Source: Oscillospiraceae bacterium (GTDB taxonomy: Bacteria; Bacillota; Clostridia; WRLR01). From it: a DNA stretch of 56,772 bases. Positions 8,583 to 16,975 of this stretch are shown piece by piece; within the stretch, counting starts at the first letter, position 1, and the number at the start of each line of letters is the position of its first letter. The stretch covers positions 1 through 56,772 of the forward strand of contig WRLR01000012.1 in NCBI GenBank assembly GCA_009777515.1. The letters are read 5' to 3'. Position numbers and translations under genes: made by a program. Below the pieces are notes generated by a model. The model saw only the letters and a list, made by a program, of their open reading frames with translations, was not told where the DNA came from and made no database searches.

Positions 8583-9539
8583 ATGATGGTTTTGAGTGGA
8601 CAGCCCGCTGTTGCGTTGAATTCGGGGCTCAGGAAGAAAGGCTTGCTGTTCAGGATATGGGAGAGCAGGTACATCTATCTTTTCCTGTTGCCGGGCGTCG
8701 CATTTTTTGTTATTTTCAAGTATATCCCCATCTACGGCGTCCAACTGGCATTTAAGAAATATGAAGTGCAGTCGGGCATAACGGGCAGCCCGTGGATCGG
8801 GCTGTACAACTTCGAGTTCCTGTTCATTGACGTCGACTTCATTACTGCGGTCCGGAACACGTTGATAATCGCGTTCATGCAGATCGCTTTTTTCTACCCC
8901 TTCCCCATCATCCTCGCGATGCTGCTGAACGAAATCAGGATGATGAAATACAAAAGGGTCGTGCAGACGATATACACCCTGCCCCACTTTCTGTCCTGGG
9001 TCATCGTCGGCGGTATGATCCTGAACCTGTTTGGCTCCGGCGGGGCCATCACGAACCTTTTGCGCGTCATCACCGGTGGCGAAGTAACGTTTCTAACTAA
9101 TAAAAGCGTATTTCGCCAGCTCTTGGTAGGCACGCTGCTCTGGAAAGAGGCGGGCTGGAGCTGCATTCTCTATCTCGCCTCAATAACAGCGATCGACCCT
9201 ACGCTGTACGAGGCGGCGACCATCGACGGTGCGAACCGCTGGCACAAGATGCGCTACGTCACTTGGCCGGGCATATCCATGATCGTCATCGTGACGTTTA
9301 TACTGCGCGTCGGGAGCATGATGAACGCCGGGTTCGAGCAGATTATCAATATTTACAACCCGACGGTCTACAGCGTCGCGGACATTATTGACACCTACGT
9401 CTACAGGATCACGTTCCAGCGGCCGGCTAACTTTGGCGTCAGCACGGCGGTCGGGCTGTTCAAAGGACTGACTAACTGCATACTGCTCGTAACGACGAAC
9501 GCTATATGCGTCCGCATAAGCGGCGAGGGCATCGTCTGA
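8583..9539 (+). CDS. Carbohydrate ABC transporter permease, LplB type (cassette 2)
   Basis: A 318-residue permease with six membrane segments, the first in YIYLFLLPGVAFFVIFKYIP. The EAA loop is YEAATIDGANRWHKM with RYVTWPGI. AAAGGAG precedes tandem ATG codons at 8583 and 8586, so either may be the start. Its close paralogue is the 315-residue permease at 14970-15917: long stretches such as FPFPIILAMLLNE versus FPFPIVLAILLNE and the whole EAA region are nearly identical. It is the first gene of the cassette and partners the permease at 9626. Confidence 0.9.
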   Translation: MMVLSGQPAVALNSGLRKKGLLFRIWESRYIYLFLLPGVAFFVIFKYIPIYGVQLAFKKYEVQSGITGSPWIGLYNFEFLFIDVDFITAVRNTLIIAFMQIAFFYPFPIILAMLLNEIRMMKYKRVVQTIYTLPHFLSWVIVGGMILNLFGSGGAITNLLRVITGGEVTFLTNKSVFRQLLVGTLLWKEAGWSCILYLASITAIDPTLYEAATIDGANRWHKMRYVTWPGISMIVIVTFILRVGSMMNAGFEQIINIYNPTVYSVADIIDTYVYRITFQRPANFGVSTAVGLFKGLTNCILLVTTNAICVRISGEGIV

Positions 9540-9625
9540 CGGGCAGGTTGCAACACTAACAGCTTTATTTCTACAAAGTTTTAATTCCAACATAGCTTTA
9601 ATTCCTACATAAGGGGGCGGTTCAT

Positions 9626-10534
9626 ATTTCCAATGCTGCAGCGGGTTTACATAAAAGGCAACGTTCAAGCTATCTGAATCGTAACAATTGGTTCGATTAT
9701 ATAAATTTTGTTTTCACGGCCATCTTCGGCCTGTTGATCCTGTATCCCATGTACAATTCGGTACTGGTTTCATTCACGTCCCAGGCGGACTATGTGAGAT
9801 CGCCTTTCATGCTGTTCCCCAAGAGGATCGTCACCGATTCATACTATATCGTTTTCGAGTCCAGGGCGCTGTTTACCGGCATGTGGGTCACGCTGCGGAT
9901 CACGCTGCTGGGCGTGATGTACAACATGCTGCTGACGGTACTGATGGCGTACTCGTTCAACAAGGTCTTTCCCGGCAAAAAAATCATCATGTACTTAATC
10001 TTCTTCACCATGTACTTCGACGGCGGGCTGATACCGTTTTATATGCTCATCAGGGACATGGGGCTCATGGACACATTGGCTTGCATGATCCTGCCGACGG
10101 GCATTTCGATAATGTATATGACCGTCATCCGCAAGTATTTCGCCGCGATCCCCGACGAGCTCAGCGAGTCTGCAAAAATCGACGGGGCGTCGGAGCTGAC
10201 CATCCTGTTCCGGATCATCATGCCCCTCGCGATGCCGATGGTGGTGACGTTCACCCTGTACTACGCGGTGGATCGCTGGAACGAGTGGTGGTACGGCATG
10301 CTGTTCGTCAAATCCGCGTTCCGGCAGCCGTTACAATACGTCCTGCGGGGGATCATCATGGCGACGGGGCAGCAGGCCATGTCCTCGAGCCTGATGGACG
10401 CTGGCATAATACCATATGCCGAAGGGGTAAAAATGGCAAGCGTCGTGATAACGATGACGCCGATCATGTGCGTCTACCCGTTTCTACAGAAATATTTCGT
10501 CAAGGGCCTGGCCATCGGAGCCGTCAAAGGTTGA
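9626..10534 (+). CDS. Carbohydrate ABC transporter permease, LplC type, probable ATT start (cassette 2)
   Basis: The EAA loop ESAKIDGASELTI with RIIMPLAMP and the end VKGLAIGAVKG mark an LplC-type permease. The first in-frame standard start, TTG at 9734, would cut off half of the first membrane segment. The frame stays open upstream for 36 codons and encodes a hydrophilic head and RNNWFDYINFVF, matching RTTWFDIVNFLF in the paralogue at 15930. No ATG, GTG or TTG exists in that stretch. AAGGGGG at 9611-9617 sits 8 bases before ATT 9626, giving 302 residues, close to the 306 and 309 of relatives. A small assembly error is the alternative. Confidence 0.8.
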   Translation: MSNAAAGLHKRQRSSYLNRNNWFDYINFVFTAIFGLLILYPMYNSVLVSFTSQADYVRSPFMLFPKRIVTDSYYIVFESRALFTGMWVTLRITLLGVMYNMLLTVLMAYSFNKVFPGKKIIMYLIFFTMYFDGGLIPFYMLIRDMGLMDTLACMILPTGISIMYMTVIRKYFAAIPDELSESAKIDGASELTILFRIIMPLAMPMVVTFTLYYAVDRWNEWWYGMLFVKSAFRQPLQYVLRGIIMATGQQAMSSSLMDAGIIPYAEGVKMASVVITMTPIMCVYPFLQKYFVKGLAIGAVKG

Positions 10535-10641
10535 AATAGCATATGCAGATATGCAGATATGTGCGGAGAGAGGGGGGATGCCGCTCAATACGAAACCTGG
10601 CTGGACAAGCGCAGTAAAATATTAACAGGAGGATTCAAGAA

Positions 10642-12399
10642 ATGAGTAAAAACGCAATTCGCATCATAGGTCTAGTCATCACCATAATAATGGTGCTCGG
10701 CGCCTGCGGCGGCAACACGAACCAGCAGCAGACGGAAGCCGCCACAACGGCGGCCCCGGCGACTACGGCAGCCGCAGCAGAGGCGACCACGGCGGCGGCG
10801 ACGGAAGCGGCCGCAACCGCTGAGGGGGATAACCCGTACGGTGAAAGGCTTTCCATTTCTTACAACATAACGGATGCCGATAGGATACCGGGGACCGACA
10901 TGTACGACTGGTTCACCGAAAAGTTCAACGTGGACCTGGAATTTGTACCGATGCAATTCGGTGAACGCTTCGAAAAAGCCCGTATATGGGCCGCGTCAAA
11001 CGACCTGCCCGACGTACTGTGGGTCGACTATAATGAAAACATCTACACAGAGTGGTGTCAATGGGCCGACAGCGGCCTGTTCGATCCGCTGCCCGACGAT
11101 CTGAGCCGCTGGCCGATGATCAAAAACACGTTCGACAACTATATCACGGACGACATCGCCACGCGCCAGGGCAAAGTTTACGCCATCGGCGCCCAGCGCG
11201 ACATGGACACCCACGACTACATGGTGTGCCTTGGCTGGGGCTACCGCGCCGATTGGGCGGAAGCCGTGGGCATGAGGAAGGAAAACGACATCTACACCTG
11301 GCAGGAGTGGTGGGACATGGTCCGCGCGGTCCTGGAGCAAGACCCGGGCGGGAACGGCCCCGGCAGGACATACGGCTCCGGCGGGCCGCAGTTCTACTTC
11401 CCAGATTGCTACGGCATATGGCAAACGACAAATTATGAGTGGGGGTTCGAGGAGCCATTCTTCATGCTCTCCGAAGATGTATATTATTGGTACCCGACGC
11501 TGCCAGAATACCTTATCGGCTTGAAAGAAGCGAAGAAGCTGTATGACGAAGGCCTGATCTGGAACGATCTCGTAACGGACACGAACTCGACGCTGTACCA
11601 GGATCTCTATTACGCCGGGCAGATGGTCACGGTTGCGCACCACACGACAGCGGGTGGTATACGCGGTAACCGCACACGCATGATCGAGGCGTTCCCCGAT
11701 GGCGACCGCAGGCTGATGTACATGCCGGCCAGGGTCTCCTCCCCGGTGGACGACTCGTTCTTCTGGCAGAAGCAGTCGCCGCACCACTGGGGCGCCAACT
11801 CGTTCCGTGCGGGCGTGGGCGAAGCCAAGATGACGCGCTTCCTCGACATGTGGGAATGGCTGCTGACCGAAGATGGACTTAACTTCCGCCTCTATGGCAT
11901 CGAAGGTCAGGACTACAAGAAAAACGCCGACGGGACCGTCGAAGTGATGTGGGAAAAGAACGAGGCCGGCATCTTTGTCGATCCGTACCCGTCGAACAGC
12001 AGGACATTCTACGCACGCCCGGTGCAGGCCGACGCGCAGAACACGTTCAACAATGTGACTATCCCCGAGGAAGACCGCCTGGACGGCCAGCGCATCTGGG
12101 ACTTTGACTGGGAGAACGGGCATATCGGCTACGTGGACTATGTGGCGCTGTTCGCCTCCACGCCGAAGAAGGACGAGCTCGGCATGTTCGTGGCTGAGGT
12201 GAAGGCGAAGGCCATCGAGTTGTTGGCTACCTCCACGGTTGATACGATCGAAGCCGAATGGACGGCGTGGACGGACTCCATGATGCCGAGGGTGCAACAG
12301 GTGCTGGACGAGCTGAACGCCCTCGAATACAAGCCAAAGGATCACGCGGAACTGGCGGAATACCTGCAAGGCAACCCCATACCGAACTACAACCGCTAG
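10642..12399 (+). CDS. Extracellular solute-binding lipoprotein, LplA type (cassette 2)
   Basis: A 585-residue binding protein with lipobox VLGAC (C22), then an Ala/Thr-rich tether to about residue 65. The binding fold begins LSISYNITDADRIPGTDMYD. Aromatic-rich segments (PQFYFPDCYGIWQTTNYEWG) suggest carbohydrate stacking. Its length is identical to the product at 16976 and long blocks are shared (MQFGER, RADWAEAVGMRKE, QDPGGNG), so they are recent paralogues. AGGAGG precedes the ATG. It ends cassette 2's transport genes, 29 bases before an alcohol dehydrogenase. Confidence 0.92.
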   Translation: MSKNAIRIIGLVITIIMVLGACGGNTNQQQTEAATTAAPATTAAAAEATTAAATEAAATAEGDNPYGERLSISYNITDADRIPGTDMYDWFTEKFNVDLEFVPMQFGERFEKARIWAASNDLPDVLWVDYNENIYTEWCQWADSGLFDPLPDDLSRWPMIKNTFDNYITDDIATRQGKVYAIGAQRDMDTHDYMVCLGWGYRADWAEAVGMRKENDIYTWQEWWDMVRAVLEQDPGGNGPGRTYGSGGPQFYFPDCYGIWQTTNYEWGFEEPFFMLSEDVYYWYPTLPEYLIGLKEAKKLYDEGLIWNDLVTDTNSTLYQDLYYAGQMVTVAHHTTAGGIRGNRTRMIEAFPDGDRRLMYMPARVSSPVDDSFFWQKQSPHHWGANSFRAGVGEAKMTRFLDMWEWLLTEDGLNFRLYGIEGQDYKKNADGTVEVMWEKNEAGIFVDPYPSNSRTFYARPVQADAQNTFNNVTIPEEDRLDGQRIWDFDWENGHIGYVDYVALFASTPKKDELGMFVAEVKAKAIELLATSTVDTIEAEWTAWTDSMMPRVQQVLDELNALEYKPKDHAELAEYLQGNPIPNYNR

Positions 12400-12428
12400 A
12401 TATTTAAATTTATACAAGGAGATTTCAT

Positions 12429-13463
12429 ATGCGTGGACTAGTTTATTCTGGCATCAATGAAATGACAATCAAAGAATTCCCCGATCCTGTGCCGGAGGCC
12501 GGTTGGGTCGTCGTCGACATCAAGGCTACAAGCCTATGCGGCTCCGACCTCGGCTCGCTCACCAACCCCAGGCATAACCGCAACCTCATCATGGGCCACG
12601 AAGGGGCGGGCGTCGTGTCCGCCATCGGCCCCGGCGTCACCATGGCAAAGGTCGGCGACCGCGTCGCGCTGTTCCATATTATTGGTTGCAACAAGTGCAA
12701 ATGGTGCATGTCCGGCTACCCGCAGTTCTGCACCGTGGACAGGAGAGCGCTCGCGGGCGTCGAGCAAGGCACGGACGCGACGAAGTGTCTGGTCAAGGAA
12801 GAGAACTGCCTGCCCCTCCCCGCCGACGTGTCTTACGCGGTGGGCGCGTTCATCGGCTGCTTTGCCGGCACGTCTTTTTCGGCGATGAAGAAACTCGGCC
12901 CCCCCAACGGCATGAACACCGTGGTAGTCAGCGGCCTCGGCCCTGTGGGATTGTGCGGCGTCATATACGCGAAGGCGATGGGCGCGCGCGTCATCGGCAT
13001 CGACAGCGTTAAGATCCGCCTCGATCTCGCAAAAGAACTGGGCGCGGACGAGGTGATCAATTTCAAGGAAGCCGACGTGGTCAAGACACTCAAAGACATG
13101 ACCGGGGGCGTCGGCCCCGACAGGCTGTACGAGACATCGGGCGCCATCCAGGCGCAGATGAACCTGATTATGGCCGCCGCCACACAGGGCATCATGGTAT
13201 GCGTGGGGTTCCCGGGGCACATCGGGGACCAGGGCGACGCGAAAGTGCTGCTCTACCCCATGATCGGCAAGGAGCTCACCATCCGTGGCTCGTCCATCAT
13301 GGCGAGGCAGAACCATTATGAAATACTCGACTTCATAAAAGCAAAGAACATCGATCTGGAAAAAATGATAACGCACCGCTTCAAGCTCGACCAAATCATC
13401 GAAGCGATGGAGCTGTTCGCGACAGGCAACACAGGCAAAGTGGTCATCGACATAGACGAATAA
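12429..13463 (+). CDS. Zinc-binding alcohol dehydrogenase (MDR family), cassette 2
   Basis: A 344-residue medium-chain dehydrogenase. Catalytic zinc ligands are C37 (SLCGSD) and H57/E58 (MGHEGAG); structural ligands are C87, C90, C93 and C101. The Rossmann motif is VVSGLGPVGLCG. AAGGAG lies 7 bases before the ATG. It follows the binding protein by 29 bases and is closed by a terminator, so it belongs to cassette 2 and probably oxidises the imported compound or a product of it. It differs in sequence from the dehydrogenase at 185-1225 and is not a duplicate of it. Confidence 0.88.
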   Translation: MRGLVYSGINEMTIKEFPDPVPEAGWVVVDIKATSLCGSDLGSLTNPRHNRNLIMGHEGAGVVSAIGPGVTMAKVGDRVALFHIIGCNKCKWCMSGYPQFCTVDRRALAGVEQGTDATKCLVKEENCLPLPADVSYAVGAFIGCFAGTSFSAMKKLGPPNGMNTVVVSGLGPVGLCGVIYAKAMGARVIGIDSVKIRLDLAKELGADEVINFKEADVVKTLKDMTGGVGPDRLYETSGAIQAQMNLIMAAATQGIMVCVGFPGHIGDQGDAKVLLYPMIGKELTIRGSSIMARQNHYEILDFIKAKNIDLEKMITHRFKLDQIIEAMELFATGNTGKVVIDIDE

Positions 13464-13486
13464 AAACGCGTATAGAAAAACATACG

Positions 13487-13520
13487 GGGCATTCGCATCC
13501 AATGCGGATGCCCTTTTTTA
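13487..13520 (+). terminator. Intrinsic terminator after cassette 2
   Basis: GGGCATTCGCAT pairs with ATGCGGATGCCC across a short loop and is followed by TTTTTT. It lies between the convergent dehydrogenase and glycosylase genes. Confidence 0.75.
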
Positions 13521-13543
13521 TGTTTATGGTACGGCTGCCCCCG

Positions 13544-14362
13544 CTACAGCACCTGGCACACCGGGCATATGAACGAGGTCGTGCTGCCCGTTTTCATCGA
13601 AACGATCGTCTCGCCGCAGACCGGGCAGGGCTGGTTTTCCTTGTATCCGACGAGAAAATATTCCATCGAATAGCTGCCCTTTTGCCCATAAAAATCGCCC
13701 TCATACGAAAACGCGCCTTTGGACCGGGACAGGTTCAAAACATCTTTTATACTGTCATACAGCAGCCGCACATCGTCCCCGCCCATGTCCGATATCTTCT
13801 TTTGGGGATGCAGGCGCGCCTTGAACAAAATGTCGTGCATGTACATATTGCCGATGCCCCCGACATTTTTCTGGTTCATCAGAAAGGCTTTGGCCTGCGT
13901 CTTTTTGCCTTCCATGAGCGACGCGAAGTATTCCGGCGTGAACCTATCGTCGAACGGGTCGATGGCGATGTCTTTGGTGTTCGGCTCAGACAAAAGCTCG
14001 TCGCCCGATACGAGCAAAAACTTGCCGAACCACCAGAAGCGCGCGGTATATCCGGCGCCGTCCTCAAACATAACCTTTATCTGGAATTTTTCCGGCAGGT
14101 TATTTTCGCTTTCAAAATACAAAATGTCCGCGCCCATCCCCAGCGACAGCAGGATATGCTCACCGTTGCCCAGCGCGGTGACGATCCACTTCCCCTTATT
14201 GTATACGTCGCCGACCTCCGCGCCCGCGACGCGTTCTTGAAATTCGCTAGGCGCCACGTTCGCGCACTTCTCTTGCAACAAATCAACAGTTTTAATAATC
14301 TTCCCGCCCAGCGCGGCTTTCATCTGCCCTGAAAGTTTTGCGATTTCCGGTAGCTCAGCCAT
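13544..14362 (-). CDS. Fpg/Nei-family DNA glycosylase lacking the catalytic proline
   Basis: A 272-residue member of the formamidopyrimidine glycosylase / endonuclease VIII family, which removes oxidised bases. The N-terminus is M-A-E-L-P-E: the glutamates are kept, but the proline that normally follows Met and forms the Schiff base is alanine. The H2TH region is recognisable (NVGGIGNMYMHDILF), and a C-terminal zinc finger is complete (CPVC, 16 residues, CPVC). The start at 14362 has GGGGGGA 5 bases upstream. A related MxELPE subgroup is known in Firmicutes, so the change may be a subfamily trait. Activity as an AP lyase or structure-specific binder is uncertain. Confidence 0.82.
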   Translation of the reverse strand: MAELPEIAKLSGQMKAALGGKIIKTVDLLQEKCANVAPSEFQERVAGAEVGDVYNKGKWIVTALGNGEHILLSLGMGADILYFESENNLPEKFQIKVMFEDGAGYTARFWWFGKFLLVSGDELLSEPNTKDIAIDPFDDRFTPEYFASLMEGKKTQAKAFLMNQKNVGGIGNMYMHDILFKARLHPQKKISDMGGDDVRLLYDSIKDVLNLSRSKGAFSYEGDFYGQKGSYSMEYFLVGYKENQPCPVCGETIVSMKTGSTTSFICPVCQVL

Positions 14363-14424
14363 TATAATCCCCCCCATATCGACTATTTCGCATGATGCTG
14401 TAATCTGCATCACATAATGCACAC

Positions 14425-14459
14425 ATTATACATATTGACGTAACGTCAATGTCAATATG
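14425..14459 (-). promoter_or_regulatory. Promoter with palindromic 19-bp spacer upstream of the glycosylase
   Basis: On the minus strand, TTGACA (14455-14450) and TATAAT (14430-14425) are 19 bases apart. The spacer holds a perfect palindrome, TTGACGTTACGTCAA (14449-14435). A second perfect 9-base inverted repeat (CATATTGAC/GTCAATATG, 14431-14459) overlaps it. A long spacer with an internal dyad is the layout of MerR-type promoters, but no merR gene is near. Known: the promoter geometry. Inferred: regulation. Confidence 0.5.
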
Positions 14460-14545
14460 TATTTTATGCAATCATGCTACAATCAAGCTGCATCAAGCTA
14501 CATCAAGCCACAAACAAGTTGTAAGCAGCAAGCAAGCTGTATATA

Positions 14546-14592
14546 GAATTAATACGTGAATTAATACGTGAATTAATACGTGAATTAATATC
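14546..14592. repeat. 12-bp tandem repeat GAATTAATACGT
   Basis: Four copies of GAATTAATACGT (the last degenerate) lie in the AT-rich region between the glycosylase and cassette 3. The flank at 14465-14540 also holds imperfect CATCAAGCT repeats. No gene is seen in 14460-14969. Confidence 0.75.
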
Positions 14593-14602
14593 CAGATCGC
14601 AA

Positions 14603-14631
14603 TTGATATCTTTTATAGTATATGATACAAT
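14603..14631 (+). promoter_or_regulatory. Possible promoter of cassette 3
   Basis: TTGATA at 14603-14608 and TACAAT at 14626-14631 are 17 bases apart. The leader to the first permease would be about 330 bases, which is long, so another promoter closer in cannot be excluded. Confidence 0.35.
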
Positions 14632-14969
14632 CGCTTTCCGTAGTATATGTAGTATATTAGGTAGCATATTCACCATATAGTCATCAAATGGAGCGACAAG
14701 AAATATGCTCCGTAGTTTTTATCCAGTATAATACTCAGTTATAAATCGCAATATAGTCCGCATCGAAGCCTGTATTATAATCCGCATCTTAGCCTACAGC
14801 ATAAACAACCTAATAGCCAGCAAGCAGCACAACCGGCGGCATGGCCAAAACGCTGTCTGGCGCATCCGATTAATATTTTTATGCTATACCAGGCAGCGCC
14901 GCGACAAGGGGCCGCGATAAAGGGCTGTGTCACGGAGCCGCAAAAGGGAACCGCGATAGGGGGATTGTT

Positions 14970-15917
14970 TTGTCCGCTACTGCTCGTAACAACGGAACTT
15001 TTGGTAAAAACAAAAAAAGCTTGGCAAGACGCATGTGGGACGCCAGGTACATGTATTTGCTCGTGTTGCCCGGCTTTGCGTTTTTCATCTTGTTCCGCTA
15101 TGTCCCGATGTACGGGATACAGCTTGCGTTTAAGGATTTCCGCTCTAATTTGGGGATAACGTCGAGCCCGTGGGTTGGCATGCAGAATTTTGAATCATTG
15201 TTCATAAATAATGAATTTTGGTTCGCCGTCCGCAACACAATAATAATCAGCTACATGCAGATTGTCTTTTTTTTCCCGTTCCCCATTGTCCTGGCCATAT
15301 TGCTGAACGAGCTGCGGCTCCGGAAATTCAAGCGCGTTACGCAGACGATATTTACGTTCCCGCATTTTTTGTCGTGGGTGCTCGTAGCCGGGATAGTGAT
15401 GAACATACTGTCAATGAACGGCGCGATCAACAATTTGATTTATTCGCTGGGCGGCGTCAAATACCAGTTCCTGACCGATAAAGCATTGTTTAGGTACATC
15501 TTGATATTCTTCCTTACATGGAAGCAATCCGGCTGGAGCTGCATCCTTTACCTGGCAGCAATCACCGCGATCGATCCCGCTCTGTACGAGGCCGCGACGA
15601 TAGACGGCGCGAACCGCTGGCACCGCATCCGCTACATCACATGGCCGGGCATATCGACCATAGTGGTGGTTACGTTCATACTGCGCATAGGCTACTCGAT
15701 GGATGCGGGCTTTGACCAGATTATCAATATGTATAACCCGACGGTATACGAGGTCGCGGATATTATAGATACATATATATATAGAATCACGTTCCAAAGG
15801 CCGTCCAACTTTGGGCTAAGCACCGCAGTCGGGCTATTTAAAGGCGTAACCAACTGCATCCTGCTGCTGTCGGCGAACTTCATCGCAAAAAAGTTCAACG
15901 GCACCGGCATTGTATAA
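14970..15917 (+). CDS. Carbohydrate ABC transporter permease, LplB type (cassette 3)
   Basis: A 315-residue permease starting at TTG 14970, with AGGGGGA about 6 bases upstream. The first segment is YMYLLVLPGFAFFILFRYVP, and the EAA loop is YEAATIDGANRWHRI with RYITWPGI. It is the paralogue of the gene at 8583: the same order of features, nearly the same length and the same C-terminal block (TNCILL). It is followed after 12 bases by its partner permease. Divergence between the copies is moderate, which suggests duplication and then specialisation on a related sugar. Confidence 0.9.
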   Translation: MSATARNNGTFGKNKKSLARRMWDARYMYLLVLPGFAFFILFRYVPMYGIQLAFKDFRSNLGITSSPWVGMQNFESLFINNEFWFAVRNTIIISYMQIVFFFPFPIVLAILLNELRLRKFKRVTQTIFTFPHFLSWVLVAGIVMNILSMNGAINNLIYSLGGVKYQFLTDKALFRYILIFFLTWKQSGWSCILYLAAITAIDPALYEAATIDGANRWHRIRYITWPGISTIVVVTFILRIGYSMDAGFDQIINMYNPTVYEVADIIDTYIYRITFQRPSNFGLSTAVGLFKGVTNCILLLSANFIAKKFNGTGIV

Positions 15918-15929
15918 AGGATCGACGAT

Positions 15930-16859
15930 ATGCCAGCCAGCAATGAAAGCAATAAAAGTAGAAATAATAAAAGGAACATAAAAATGAAATCGGGCATGAT
16001 AGTCCGGACGACATGGTTCGACATTGTCAATTTCCTTTTTATACTATCGTTCGCGGTGATTGTCCTCTACCCTTTCTACAACTCCGTGCTGATATCGTTT
16101 ACCCCGCAACACATATATGTGCGGGAGCCGTTCCTCCTGTTCCCGAAGGCGATAACATATGAGTCGTACTACATCGTGTTCGAAAACAGGATCCTTTTCA
16201 CCGGTATGGGCGTCACTACAATCATCACCGTATTTGGTACATTGTACAATGTCCTATTGACGCTGGGCATGGCATATGCGTTCACGAAGGACTTCCCTTT
16301 CCGGAAGCTATTGCATTACCTGGTGATTTTTACTATGTTCTTTAGCGGCGGGCTCATCCCGTTCTATCTGCTCATCCGGGATATGGGATTAATGGATTCG
16401 TACGCATCGATGATATTGCCGACCGGCCTCTCCATTGCTTATATGACGGTAATGGGCAAATATTTCGCATCCCTTCCCGAGGAGCTCGAGGAATCTGCGA
16501 AAATCGAAGGCGCCGGGGACATTACGATTTTGCTGCGGATCATCATGCCGCTCGCCGTACCCATGATTGTCACATTCAGCCTGTATTACGGCATCGAGCG
16601 GTGGAACGAGTGGTGGTATGGGATGCTGTTCATAAAAAGCCCGTTCAAACAGCCGCTGCAGCTCGTCCTCCGGGGGATTATACAGGCGGCCGGGACGACA
16701 AACACATCGTCTCATTTACTGGAGGCGGGCATTATACCGTTTTCGGACGGCGTGAAGATGGCCAGCGTCGTCATCACTATGACGCCGGTTATGTGCGTGT
16801 ACCCGTTTTTGCAAAAATATTTCGTGCAGGGCCTGGCCATCGGGGCGGTAAAAGGGTGA
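15930..16859 (+). CDS. Carbohydrate ABC transporter permease, LplC type (cassette 3)
   Basis: A 309-residue permease. A polar head of about 27 residues rich in Asn, Lys and Arg precedes RTTWFDIVNFLFILSF, the first membrane segment. The EAA loop is ESAKIEGAGDITI with RIIMPLAVP, and the end is VQGLAIGAVKG. It starts at ATG 15930 with AAAGGA upstream and shares a C-terminal half with the cassette 2 permease (YYGIERWNEWWYGMLF here, YYAVDRWNEWWYGMLF there). This homologue defines where the ATT-started gene at 9626 must begin. Confidence 0.9.
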   Translation: MPASNESNKSRNNKRNIKMKSGMIVRTTWFDIVNFLFILSFAVIVLYPFYNSVLISFTPQHIYVREPFLLFPKAITYESYYIVFENRILFTGMGVTTIITVFGTLYNVLLTLGMAYAFTKDFPFRKLLHYLVIFTMFFSGGLIPFYLLIRDMGLMDSYASMILPTGLSIAYMTVMGKYFASLPEELEESAKIEGAGDITILLRIIMPLAVPMIVTFSLYYGIERWNEWWYGMLFIKSPFKQPLQLVLRGIIQAAGTTNTSSHLLEAGIIPFSDGVKMASVVITMTPVMCVYPFLQKYFVQGLAIGAVKG

Positions 16860-16975
16860 TATAAGCACGCTATCAGGATATACACAGGATATGCGGGGAT
16901 GCAAAACATAATCGAACTATCGCATGAAACTATCGTAAGATAACCTGAATAAATAAATTTATTAACGGAGGGAAC

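Noticed and set aside
10996-12417. A 473-codon frame antisense to the cassette 2 binding protein
   Set aside because: Composition typical of a shadow frame (His/Arg/Val-rich), no family motifs, and the sense gene is certain.
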